From Haemonchus contortus (Eukaryota > Nematoda > Chromadorea > Rhabditida > Trichostrongylidae), in contig LS997563.1 of assembly GCA_000469685.2 (NCBI GenBank), positions 12,161,940 through 12,225,939 of the forward strand: DNA of 64,000 nucleotides, read 5' to 3'. Under the pieces are notes generated by a model. The model saw only the letters and a list, made by a program, of their open reading frames with translations. It was not told the origin of the DNA and made no database searches. The position numbers and the translations under genes were made by a program. Shown piece after piece: positions 22,801-33,900 of the stretch. How positions within the stretch are numbered: the stretch's first letter is position 1; each line of letters starts with the position of its first letter.

Positions 22801-25773
22801 TAGATGGTTGCTCACAAATCAGGGAAAGCTTCATAATGGAGTAATTGACATTAAGGCATATGTTGTAGGTGCGGAAGGTATTTTGCCTGATTCGAGATGT
22901 TGTCGATGGTATCGATAACCAATACTGAACCATTAAATACTAAACACATTGCTTTGCAGGAATTTAGTGGCCGATTATTTACACAAGAGCGATTCCTGTG
23001 CTATACAGCCCTTGCCCTCAGCCCTCCCTTATCCTGCTGATTTGCTCTTCTTCCGATCTCTTGTCAAACGGAATTGAGATTCAACCTGATCGTTTCCTAC
23101 AGATATCATTTATTACATGCAGATCACCCTTTATAGAACCTCTGGTCATCCCGCTCTCGAATTTGAGAACATATGAACAGACGAGCTGATAAGAGGTTTG
23201 ATGCTTGCATCTTATGAATAAGGTCAACTATCAAGGGCCTTTGCTTACTGTCCAGAAGTGAGGAGAAAACAAGGAGAAAAAAGTCAAATGAAGAAAATTC
23301 ATCGGCAAACCAGGCGAACCTCTAGTAGAACCATACACGTTGTGCATGCGGTTGTTGGATATCTCATTGAAAAACATATAGCTGAACGAACCGATATCTG
23401 ACAAGGATCACTGATTGAAACATATCGGACCAGGTGCATTCCCTTAAAATAGACTAATTTTGAAAAAACCATGAAGAGTGGGCAAACTTAATAAAGTTCA
23501 GAACAGGTGTCCTTGACACGTTGCATACATCGGAATAATGAAGCACTCCCTTACAGAAAAGTTTTTCTTATGTTTCGTTGAAAGGAGAGTTGAAGGCGTG
23601 TTTACCGCCATATTTGAAGTATCGCTTCTACAACATACTGTACGATCTACTGCTCAATCCGAAAGTTTACCCTTAAACAAGAGTGATTTCGACCCCCAAA
23701 CTATCGCCTTTAGCTCTTGTTGAAAAATTTTATCATGAGATCAGTTGTGAAGGAGGCAACGCACAGAAAAATTGGCTCTCTCAGCTCTCTATCCTATATG
23801 ATAACCGCATGAACTATTCAGGGTCTCGATCGTGATTTCTGCCTATTACCGCTTACTGCTTAAGCCATACACCATTGTTTTGCTGGGGATGCAGACATGT
23901 AACGTTTGTTCATTTTATAAGTGCCATTTTTTGTTCGGTAATGGCTGGTACAGCAAGAACCATTGTTTCCTGACTCATTGGAGTATCTCAAATCTTGTTT
24001 CTTTTGTTGACTTCTCTGGAAATGTAGTAATGTGCTCATTTGAGCGCTAAATTAGGACGTCTCATGTATGGAGCATGTGAGTATCAACTCGAATGTTGTA
24101 TAAAACCATCTGGAGGAGGTACTCTGTTTCGGTTTTCTTTGTATCTGCTCAAGCACTCGGTGGCAATGTGAATACCGTTCCTCTACATTCTTAGTAAAAT
24201 CACCATCCCTGAACCGGTACCGAAAGCATAAGGATTGGAATTGGACTTGTTCAAGGAGGTATGCCGACCGGGCTGATGCACTCCTTGAATCTCAGTCTCA
24301 AAATTTTCGTGTAGTTTAGGCAAGACGCTCGAATTGTTTGGCTGAGTACATGCATTCGAAATAACTCGTGAAAGTACGACCATGGCACTGGTGGTTCTGC
24401 AAACGACGACGTCGTCCTACAGAACACCATTGGAAATATGGTATTTCTAACGATGTACCTGCAGTCCCGAGATGAAAATGGAATGTATGATGAATAAAAC
24501 AAGCATAGCAGTAATCATTATCTGGAAAAGCGTGTGGCATCATACCGTACAATTCCTGCGGTTGAGATGTGATACAAAAAAGACCACTAAACTGTTCCTA
24601 ATTTTTGTAGACCTTTGAATTCAATTCTCAAAACATTGAAAAACTCTAATGTGATGAAATGTTGAAATTGCTCGGCGGCACACCATTAACAGAGACAAAT
24701 TTGAATAGACTGCACACTGCAGTGGCTGCTAACAACCACTGAACTGGTCTTCACCTCTGTAGTATTCCTCATTCCGATCCCCGAAGAACTCTGAGAATAA
24801 TTCAACTAAAATTTAGTTGCTCTGCGAGATACCATCAAGAACGACGGACCTAAGTGGCTGTCTAGTTTATTAAACCACTAACTTGGACAGCTACTACTGA
24901 AAATTTCACGAAGCTTATAAAAAACCACCGATTCTAGCGATGGCGTCAACCCAACATGGTGTTGAATTGAGGACCAACCAGACGCCGCATTTCTGCAGTC
25001 AAGGACTACAGCAGCTAACTTCAAGGACCTCATGATCAAACCGATTCAAAATCGGTTTATCCGAAAGGCATAACAGTTGCTGTAGCCGCCCCCTACCACT
25101 ACCCGCAATGGATCGTTCGTATAGAAAAATTTTGCACTCAAAATTCTCTTCAGGTTCAATTATGTTCAATGAGTAGGATGGCAATATGAAGCACATTTGT
25201 AAAGTCAGCATGACTGAATGTGAAAAATAACTTCTACATTTGCCAAGCTTCTAGTTGAGTCATTACATCCTTCTGCACCCTACAAGGCCAGGCATCAGAG
25301 CGATATAAATTTGAAGAGCTCGAGTTCCTAGATCTACTGCTCGTACAAATCCTGCCAGCCCGGTATTGAATCCGCCCCGATTACAGATCTATAAACTTTG
25401 CAAGAGTAATGTTAGGATGTGTCGACAAGAAGATGTAAAATGTAAATGGTTATAAATCTCCATAGATGACTGTGGATCAAAAGGTTCGTCGTAAACGAAG
25501 GTCGAATAGTTTTTGAGAACTAGTTAAAACTTCCGGGACGGCATTACATAGGCTTCAGCGGAAGGAATAACTTTTAGTGCTCAATATCTGAATGTAACCC
25601 AAACGAAATCTCAATAATCTCACCTTGCAATTCACGTGAAAGTACAAACTACCACATTTTCTCAGTACTATAGATGATACGACTAGCGAAACAAGTCCTG
25701 CAGAAGCTTGTATACCTAGCACTGTTCGAAAGCGTACATCTCTGGCAAGTTCTGCTGCATCAGAACAATTCAT
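16893..25773 (-). CDS. G2: Srab-like serpentine chemoreceptor (7TM GPCR), intact, 7 exons, 327 aa
   Basis: A predicted chemosensory membrane receptor with the same architecture as G1. The minus-strand exons are 25624-25773, 24459-24521, 23320-23442, 20883-20978, 18706-18902, 18051-18237 and 16893-17060. They splice in frame with GT donors and no stop. Landmarks are MNCSDAAELARD at the start, LYFHVNCK ending exon 1, IMITAMLVLFIIHSIFI in TM2, SDPCQIS in exon 3, IIERAIALWKRSHY in exon 4, the HHAYC cysteine in exon 5, YQLRENKSVLRLLLPL in exon 6 and FRTYGEMWGYPR at the C-terminus. Exon 3 differs more than its neighbours (RYVSIS). Introns are swollen by insertions: a Tc1 element in intron 3, a Penelope fragment and SINE in intron 4 and repeat R2 in intron 6. 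These do not touch exons. Function is assigned by family; expression is unknown. Confidence 0.87.
17400..17720. repeat. Dispersed repeat R2, diverged copy
   Basis: The words agctctttacgcaattgcagcaact, cttccatgcca and catggtttctcgtaca appear in the same order as agctctttgcgcaattgcaac / cttccatg / catggtaatctcgta at 33180-33260 and the copy at 54650-54740. Its start (ggcttagatagggtgttg) matches 1065-1140. It lies in G2 intron 6 and is non-coding. Confidence 0.6.
19180..19435 (+). repeat. SINE family R1, plus-strand copy next to the Penelope fragment
   Basis: The partial tRNA-like head (gcgtagtggcaagtt) is followed by the R1 body: ctcttcgggtttggtcaattgg, ccggtctgggagg, catcggctggccgccgcaag, gattctgaacgg and gacaggattga. 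It ends a few bases before the Penelope coding remnant. Confidence 0.75.
19447..19955 (+). mobile_element. Penelope-like retroelement, GIY-YIG endonuclease remnant
   Basis: The open frame 19447-19881 encodes CVICRHGKEGD, then a C..C zinc-finger-like pair and CYIGETGRQLCVRMKEHL, then KHRREGHAGCDF. This is the layout of the C-terminal GIY-YIG endonuclease of Penelope-like elements (YIGETGR with downstream EH and H.....H). A +1 shift around 19830 brings in FWIRQRNPSMNN and then LLPYIPLCEL, the usual end of the protein, with one in-frame stop. The reverse transcriptase part is absent upstream, where a SINE abuts. It is a 3' fragment, inactive, in G2 intron 4. Confidence 0.8.
19960..20870. other. 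Intron 4 DNA of G2 downstream of the Penelope remnant, unassigned
   Basis: Probably begins with Penelope 3' non-coding sequence: a compact self-complementary cgtgacacgtcacg lies near 19960 and a second gtcacg near 20023. A 146-codon plus-strand open frame (20298-20738) contains two similar phrases (ctaggtccag...aacag and cctggtccag...aacag). It shows no recognised domain and I do not call it a gene. Confidence 0.4.
21255..22779 (+). mobile_element. Tc1-type DNA transposon (1,525 bp) in G2 intron 3, decayed transposase
   Basis: Terminal inverted repeats start cactggtgtgcaaaac at both ends, flanked by TA on each side (21253-21254 and 22780-22781), the Tc1 target duplication. The transposase begins near 21586: paired helix-turn-helix region (21586-21900), first catalytic Asp in LLISDGSRFSLSS, then after a frameshift (about 22000-22060) VMVWGGI, second Asp in FMDNSARPHRTAHV, a stop (TAG at about 22316) in the place of the usual W, and SDLNPSEQVWDAL with the third acidic residue. 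At least one frameshift and one nonsense make it non-autonomous. The G6 paralogue has an empty site near 43605. Confidence 0.92.
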
Positions 25774-25785
25774 TGGAACCTAAAT
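25774..25785 (-). promoter_or_regulatory. Probable spliced-leader acceptor of G2
   Basis: The minus strand reads atttag|gttcca before the ATG, again with the AG exactly six bases upstream of the start. This matches the spacing in the other exon 1 copies. Confidence 0.55.
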
Positions 25786-27190
25786 AACTTTTAAAGATAA
25801 CCGGGAGTTGCATATAATGATATGATCACTTCTGCAGAACATGCAAAGCTTTAGTTCCGTGTGAAAAGGGCAGCGTAAATGTTTTCGAATAATTCATATT
25901 ACGGTGAACGCTGCCATGGGTTATAAGGAATAGTGGGTACCTATCTGATAAAATCTATAAAATCAGACGAAAACTTTGTATATTTAGAGGCAACGCGCTA
26001 TTACTATAAAATACAGAGGCACAATTCACGGAAATTTCGGTTTTTCAGGTCAAAAAGGTGAAGTGTTGGTGGAAAATAGCGCCGATGGCGGAGAAAGTGA
26101 AAAAATGCAGAAGTCTCAAAATTTAGAAATTTTTCGACGTAGTGAAAGTAGAGTTGTACGGAATTTCAATCATGAAAATGGCATGGAAGATACTTGAACT
26201 AGGGTTAACATTGCAATGAAAAGTAGTTCATGACACGTATCACCTGCATCCGACGTGCAAATTTCGCGCAAGCCATCCGTTCCATTTGTTTCCATTGTTG
26301 ACCAACCAAGTTTACCATCAAGTCGGCCAAACTTAGATTCAGGCCTCCACGGCGCTCGGTTGTGATCCAACAGGATCCAATTTGTGAACCGTAAGATCCA
26401 TTGGTTGTCTTCAAAAGTGCCCTGTGACGGCCCATTCTCATCTACGTTTATACATTTCCTGCGCAACATCAACAGGGCCACTTCGTCTACGCGTCTCCTC
26501 TATATTTGTGACAGGTTCACGAAGGGCTTGCACTTTGCAGATTCTGCGTTCCATTGATCTTTCTATCACAGCAAATTTTTCCCCGGCTGAATTTGTGGAG
26601 TACCAGCAATCCGCGTCGAAGAGCCAGCTCGGCTACCACCGCCGAATGAAACAAGTGCGCTTTCAATGTAAGCGGGAGGTCTTCGTCTAGTAGTCTTTTG
26701 AGATTTTGTTTAATCTAGACCGAGCTGCTTTCCTGCACTTGCCATATTCTCCGCTACTGCCTTCTGTAAAGCTGTGCTGGTGTTCGAGGTCCCTAGAACG
26801 CTTCACATCTTCGATTGATCCGCCGCTTGCATTCGCCGCACGAGAGATGGTTGTGCATCCACTCCGGTTTTGACAAATTAAACATCTAAAACTGCCTTCT
26901 ACTATTACCATGGGTCACGACTACTTGTTTGAAATTCTACAATGGGTGTCATGCGTGAATAATGTAACTTCTCTAATCTTGGAACTCATCCAGCTTTGGG
27001 TGTGAACGTCGACGAGGCCGGTCCTTGAGCCCCTACTACGCTTTAACTTAGCCGTTTTCTGAAACAACAGCGCCCTATATGACAAATTTGAAATCTACGG
27101 TTTTATGTTAAAGTAAATCTCGTGACCATTCGTTTTTTCTTGAACTACGCATTTAAGGCTCACTGCACTATCTGGGTACTACAAAATCGG
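25786..27190. other. Upstream region of G2 without a recognised gene
   Basis: The first few hundred bases resemble the flank upstream of G6 exon 1 (46005-46150), including tttcatgacacgtatcacc-like words. A 103-codon minus open frame (26170-26481) and its neighbours show no family motif that I recognise. This DNA appears inserted between exon 1 and the conserved upstream block, which lies closer in the other genes. Confidence 0.4.
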
Positions 27191-27194
27191 AACA

Positions 27195-27430
27195 ACTAAT
27201 GGGCCTCACTCGATCAAACCACCAACCAAACATCTACTATTGAATCCACTAATATGGTTCAAGAAAAGTTGAGAAGTCTGTGGAACGAAAACGCATTGAA
27301 GAAATGATGAGAGCAAACGGAATGTACAAGACAATGCAAGAAATGAAGCATCATCAACAGAAATTATGCTAGCCATGGTGGGCGTCAGATTCTCCTAATT
27401 ACCTTGAATGTGAAAACAACTCTTTCATCA
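27195..27430. promoter_or_regulatory. Conserved upstream block of G2
   Basis: Shares gatcaaaccaccaaccaaaca, aaatgaagcatcatc, ggcgtcagatt, aattacc and tgaaaacaa in order with the block upstream of G1 (11040-11300), and the later words with G5 and G7. It lies about 1.4-1.7 kb from the start codon, farther than in the other genes, because unrelated DNA sits between. Confidence 0.5.
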
Positions 27431-30170
27431 AAAAAATTTGTTAAGATTAAGGGATCAGTCATGTCCAACCATAAAGCCCTAAACTAATTAGTATCGAATA
27501 GAATTCCATTTTCCCGAAATGGACAACCTATCAACGTGCATCTTTTCAATCGAATTCGTTTCTTTCTCACGAAGAAGGTGATCCTATATGATTTCTGTAA
27601 TTTTCTACAACTTCAGAGATGACGGAGGATTCGAAACCATATTCCAACCATACTCGGATAGATATCTGAGCCATTAACACATTCTTGAACACTTTTTGAG
27701 AGTTTTTGAATATATGCTTTGTCAAGGAGCTTGTTCTGAACAAAGGGCCCTGGCAGCGGTGGCAGACCTTTTGAGGATTGCTCTACACCAGCCGATCCGT
27801 TGTTGTCATAGAAACTCTGGCTTGAACTTCAAGAAGATAAAGATGGCTCAACAACTGCATATTACTGTGGAATATGACTACATAACAATCACTCGTCACT
27901 CTTCAAAAGGCTTCAGAACTTCTAGTGAAGATAGACACCGTACTCCGTAAGATCTCTAAGACCAAGCTTCTCGTGCGGCTGTCATCTTTCGGTATTCGGA
28001 TTCAAGGGATACCTGAAGTCATTTATCGAAGGTGATGGATCCTTTACTATGATGCTTATTGTTCATCCTCCCATCTGTGTATTGCACAGTGAGCAGCGGA
28101 CCAGTGCAGTCGAAACCGAAACTGCCCGATTATTCAGCTCTACCCCTGGTTTCCAGCGTTGCAAAGGCACTCCATAATGAGATTATCAAGAATTTTGCTA
28201 ATCGCTGATCAAAATAATTCAGAATCTAGCTCTCGCGATCAGCGAAAATGTACCAAAGAGACGTCGTGTCTCCATGTTCTGCAAAGCTACAACCTACCAG
28301 CAACAAATTCAATCCGTCAATGCTTGTAGCAGCTAGAGTTCAGCACGGTTTTAAGCACCTACATATATATTTGCTCGAACGACTGCGTTCCGTCAAGAAG
28401 CTCAGCACCTAGCTATGTAGCGAACCGCTGATAGATTGTCCTAGATTCTAAAATCTCCAAATTCAGTTTTCTGTTATCTCTTCCCGAATATTCTCCTGAA
28501 TATGTAGTGCCGAACTGCGAGAACAGTTTTCTGATTTTTTTTCCGTTGATCCGTCACACTGTGAAACTGCTTTTTCCACTCTCTACGAAAAAACTGGAGA
28601 TACTCCGTAGAGGGTGGGTATTAAGAGGAAAACGAAAGTTTACGATACAGGCAGTGCTCTACTAGAGCTCGAAGGTATTTTGAAGCGCCAGGACTATTTA
28701 CTTCAAGGATTTAATGGTTTTAAAAAAAGCTAGTACTCCTGAAATAGTCACAGAGCGTAACTCTCGATAAAAAAAATTCTGAGAGTCGTTTTCGTAATAC
28801 TCTCTATACATGAAGCACTAACTTTGTGTGTCCGTTTGTATGCCCGTTTGTGGGTCCTCCCAAAAGTCACTCAGGCACGATCAAGGCGTGAAGATCACAA
28901 GAGCGCTTTGAGAAAACAGGTATGAGATGTTCACTCCATTTATGACGTCACAGACTAAAAATCAGAACCCGCCTCAGGAAATCACACCTCTAGGAACTCG
29001 AGAAGGTCAGAATGGGAACAATTCCACAACCATCTATTAGTGCCAAGAGATCAATAACAAAGCAGCATCAGATCGTTCATAATGGGGAATATCACCTAAT
29101 GGGAAAACGCTTAGAAAAGGGAAGTCACTGTCCATATTGGTCCTCTAACAAGTAGGTAAGCAGTAAGTGGGCATGGCATGGTGCACGCGTTAGTGTGCAT
29201 AGCCCAACTGGTCATGTAATGAGTGACGATTCCTGGGTTCGGATTTTTACCATGGAAAGTGTCTTCGACTTCAGAAGCATGGCAGAAAAGCAATAAACGT
29301 TGGTGTGGATTAGAGCTCTTTTTGATTACTGTTTTTCAATGTGGCCTCTTAGAAAATATATCTCGTGGATAAGGTTGATCCATATCAACGTATCGCATTT
29401 CAGCTTGGAAGCTTTAAAAAACATGTTTGACGTCCATACGAAAAGTTACTATGTTGCTTGATTTTCTTGCAGGAAGACAGCACAAAGAAAGACGAAAAAG
29501 GACTTTTGCTTGAGTCATTTGTACTCGAAGTCATTCTTATTCAACCTTGCTTTATTCAGATATTTAAAGAGTTGGTACCAGCCAACCACGAAACGACGCT
29601 GTGCTACCGTTCTTTTCAGCTCCAAGCCAGATGAATAACGTTACGGTGTGCTCGTCAGCTTCTGCTGATCATTGCATCACTCACTCCACTGCCTTTTTAT
29701 TCGTTTATTGTAGTATTGTAATACCGAGGCTCTACATTTCTGCCTTCCCATTCAGTATTGTCACTGAAAATTCACTCTAACCAGCTAGTGAATATGGGAA
29801 CTGTGTAGTCGCTTCTTTGTGCTTTCAGAGTGTATAATAGGTGAATAACTGTCCCATTTTAATCTTTCTCTTTGTTTTTATCCATCTACACTCATGCCTT
29901 TCGGTTTCTGTCGTTCTCGATTTCATTTCTAGTCCTCGTCTTTAGGGACTAACCAGCGCAGGCAAAACAACAAGAGATAAATAAAATGACGAATGAATAG
30001 ATGTATATGCAGATAACTAGCCATAGCTGCATGTATGTGTCCTACATGTCCTTCGGCTATGTTCACAGGTTCACAGGTCACAGGACAGCAACTGACAGGG
30101 ACCGTAGCTAAGCAACAAGCAGTTCATTGTAAAAGCCACATTTATCTAATAATAAGCGAAGGGCAGCAGT
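27431..30170. other. 2.7-kb stretch with no recognised gene
   Basis: I see no receptor exon. Minus-strand sequence near 27950-28180 has retroelement-like phrases in two frames (for example DCTGPLLTVQYTDG), perhaps a degraded integrase, but too broken to name. A tRNA-like trace (B-box-like gggttcgga near 29236) occurs around 29170-29245. The cgtttgtatgcccgtttgtgggtcc phrase near 28835 looks like a dispersed repeat. No gene is called. Confidence 0.4.
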
Positions 30171-30171
30171 T

Positions 30172-30275
30172 ACGGGGCTTGTCGCAGATGACCCACATTT
30201 CACTGTAGGTACGAAAATACATATCGCTTTCAGTCTCGTTTTGTTTCTTCATCATACTGCAAGCTTCCATTTGAA
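30172..30275 (-). pseudogene. Scrap of receptor exon 7 (C-terminal tail only)
   Basis: The minus strand encodes MMKKQNETESDMYFRTYSEM and then VICDKP, clearly the C-terminal tail of the receptor family. The TM7 half is replaced by unrelated sequence upstream of about 30275, and no exon 1-6 accompanies it. It sits about 0.7 kb downstream of the G5 stop and is a leftover of a deleted copy. Confidence 0.75.
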
Positions 30276-30479
30276 CCATTTCTGCAGTGAATGCGCGATA
30301 ACAGTGATTTTGATGCATTGATGTTCCTACATATTTATGAGACTTTGTGCATAAACACTGAATCGCTGAAGTTCCTGGAAATCCGGATCTGTCCGAGTTT
30401 GACAATTTAGAGCCTTTGTTGGCATCCGGGCTCAAAAACTGTTTGCGAGAGCAATATGTAAGCTGGAGGGAGCAGAAAC

Positions 30480-30990
30480 GTTGAATTGAATGAAATATTT
30501 TTATAGCTTGTTATACCCAGTTGCACACCCTGTAAGTCATATTTCCAAAAAACCCTGTTTGTCCGTCATGGCCTCGGGACCTCGAAACACAATGAACTGC
30601 ATCATTTTATTCAAAACTTTTGCTCAAAATAGAAGTCTGATTGGGCGATGCTTCTTTGCTCTACGTATCAAATCGCCTTTTTCCTTGAAGAAAGCGCAAG
30701 TTCCAACCTGAATAAATGATGACACTGAAATCATACGGGGATGGGGTTCTGTGAGTGATAATTCATCCAAAGATTTACTTTTCTGGGCCAGTCATCCCTA
30801 AAAATGAGCCCATATCGTTAGTCAGAATATTGCTGCTGCTGTAGCGCGCCGCAAACAAATTAGTGTTGAAACCATATCTATTCAATAAAGAAAACCTATA
30901 ATTGGTATATCAGTCTCAGAGCGTTTCTAAGATGAGGGTCTAGTTTAAATCGGAGGCAAATCATTATGTGAATTTCTCGGCTAGGTACAG
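30480..30990. repeat. 3' flank shared by G5 and G7
   Basis: Resembles 46390-46850 downstream of G7 (gtaagtcatatttccaaaaa versus gtaactcatatttccgaaaa; atgatgacactgaaatcatacggg versus atgatgatattgaaatcatacggg). It is part of the duplicated unit, with no coding evidence. Confidence 0.55.
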
Positions 30991-30996
30991 TCACGT

Positions 30997-33900
30997 TCAT
31001 CGGCGATGACCCCACATTTCACCATAGGTACGGAAATAGATATCATTTTCAGTCTCGGTTTGTTTCCTCTTCATTGCATCCATTTTATCAGCTTTCCGGC
31101 TTCGTGACAATCGGATTATAAACCATAACAGAATTGGAGTCACAACGGTGTAGAAAGGGAATAGCTGAAAAAGTATAATTATGGTTAGCGTTATCGTACC
31201 TCTCAAATATTCGGTTGTATGGGGATTAAAAACTGGAAACCAGGAGAACACCACAAAATAGCTGTGGTAGCCCTTGCACTTACATTCGAGCCTGATAGAT
31301 CACCACTTATTCAATGCGATCCTTTTCTTTTTTTTTGGATGCGCTTCGTTTCGCGCGCCCGTCGAAAGTAGGTCACGCCGCAACCGTCGCACGCGGTGCG
31401 TCAGCCCGCGATTTTTGACAGACGTCGCAGGCTTCAGTGGGGCATGCGATTGGCGCTTGGTCTGCGACAGCGTGTCAAAAGAGAAAATAACGTGGACTAA
31501 CGCAAATAATTCGCTCCACTGACTCTGAGTGGTACTGTAATGTTAACTCGAAATCGCAGGGGGCTGCGCCGCTCGCAAACTAGTCGCTGTGACCTAATTT
31601 CGACGGACGCGCAGAACGGGCATTCCGGTTCCGATGGAACTGAGCCAAAGCGAGAGCTTCATTATAACAACCACTTACAGGTTGATGAAACCTGGAATGA
31701 CCAACGTTTCTGGAACCTCACCTTTTTTGAAGCTCGGAAGGATGGAATCGCATCATCAAATATACGACTCAAGCCTACAGAATCTTTGAAACAAATTTGA
31801 TCACCACAATCCTAGGCAAGTGAATGCATCATACTTTTGTTATGTGAACAATCGGACCCAACGATGTGAAGTTAACTGTATTGTCGCAATGTCGACTCTC
31901 GACAAACCTCGACATAGTTTCTATACAAGTTTACTTGATTTGATAGATAATGTGGTTGGAAATGATTGGATGGCTAACATTTTCACATGGGTCAGACCTT
32001 CAAAATCGAACTGGAGGGAGAATGTGTGTCAATTATGCGGGAACGAAGCCCCTACATTAGGTTTTCCTTCCAGCCATAATCTTGAAGGCACAGTTAACGA
32101 TAATTGTGGGTAATCCAGATTGTGATGAAAAATGGAAGACAAGATCGAATATAGTGCGCTGAAGGTAAAGAAACTGCGTGAATCGGTGTTGCCAAAGTGA
32201 AAAAATGCTTCGAAAAACCGTTAAAAAGGGGGCTGGGCGAGACTGAGACCAGGAAAATGAAGAAGAGTGAGGCGTTTGGGCGAGCTATACAATGTGTCTC
32301 ACTGCGTATGAAAGGGTCCTGGTGCAAATAACAGACTACAGTAAGGAGAACTTCATTACTTTTAAGCACAAAGGATAAAAAATAAAGTCTTTGGCGTTAA
32401 TCAATCCCGTCTGAGGGATGCGCCCTCGTACTCGACTTCCATTCAGAATTGCAGTGGCGTAGTGAGTGCGTATGTGGCCTATACAATGACTTGCGGTGGC
32501 CAGCCGATGTACAGGTCAGTGCTTTTACCCTCCCAGACGAGTCTGGTACCAATTCACCGACTCCGGAGGGATGGAGGGCTTGGTTGGCAAAGGAATAGGA
32601 GAAAAACATCGCCTCATCACCAGCTGATTGTTTGTGGGTCCTAGAACGAATAGTTGGAATCTGTATTGTCTCGATACTCGTCTGACGTGACATCAATCTA
32701 GGGAAAGCGGGCCTTTCCAGCGCCTCGAATTACCGTGGACTGTGCCTTGTGCCATTTCCAACCCGAATAGATTACACCATTGTCCCAGTAGACTGATTCC
32801 GCCGATTTGTAAGGTATGGTAATTCAGCTACACACTTGTTATAAAATGTCTCAAATGAACACATTCCCTGACTCAACATTAGCCATTTAGAGTGTACGTC
32901 AGCTTATTGTGTGGTTGCACCAATGGAAATGTCCTGATGTATTGTCTAGTTTTATCAAGAGTCACATGGAGACTGAATCGGATGAGTTCCCATTGGCACG
33001 GTTCAAAATGCAAATTATTCTGAGATTTAGCTCAGCTCAAATATTGCCCCGTGTGTGAGTGGACGAGCTTCGACTGCATTGTAGAAGATGCATCATTCAC
33101 AAGGGAAGACAGGTGAAAGGTTCAACCAAGTTGTCATGATCATAGCGAAGTGGAAGGCCATTCCGGGCAACTTTTGCTCGATGTAGCTCTTTGCGCAATT
33201 GCAACAAGTGGAATCTCGTCCAAATGCCCCTTCCATGTCACTTCCATCATGGTAATCTCGTAGAACCATCGCTTCCACTACTTTTGCGGAACCTTTTTCT
33301 TCATGAAATGAATTTTGCAGCTCCCTTCACCACCGATGCACTAATCCCAACCAATTCTTCCACTTTTAAACTCGAGAAAGGTGCCTCAGAATTAACGTGA
33401 ACTGTGCCTTTAACATGCAAGCGGATGTCGCAGGATCTTTTAAACGTCACTCTAGAACTCTAGTCATATTTCATGCTCTATTATATAATAGTTGACCCAG
33501 CTAGGAAAGTGATGCGGCATTAAAGAATGCCCTTCTTTTTCTACTGTTTTTTCCCAATTTTTTCCATTCCAAAACAGCTATTCCAGTCTTCGAGCGATAA
33601 TATCATGCATCCTAATCTTAGAACCGATGAAAAAGCACGTACGTTGGAAAGAGCCAACAGAATTCGAAAGGTGACGACTGATACGTGTTCTTTGAAAATC
33701 AATATAACGTATCCACTGATTAATGTAATACCGGAGATAGTCGCTTGAAAAATATCCAGTGGGAGAAGCAAGCGTAGAACGCTTTCGTTTTCGCGTATCT
33801 GATAAGATGTGTTAAGATGGAATCGGTTCCTGAAATTGATATTCCATTAACTACATATTAGGGTGACCGCGAAGAATTGAGTGAATTCGGTCGGTTTTTT

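Noticed and set aside
26170..26481. 103-codon minus-strand ORF upstream of G2
   Set aside because: No recognisable domain, and the related flank upstream of G6 does not retain it.
27700..28180. BEL/Pao-like integrase
   Set aside because: Only short phrases in two frames (such as DCTGPL) suggest it; there is no continuous domain, so no element is called.
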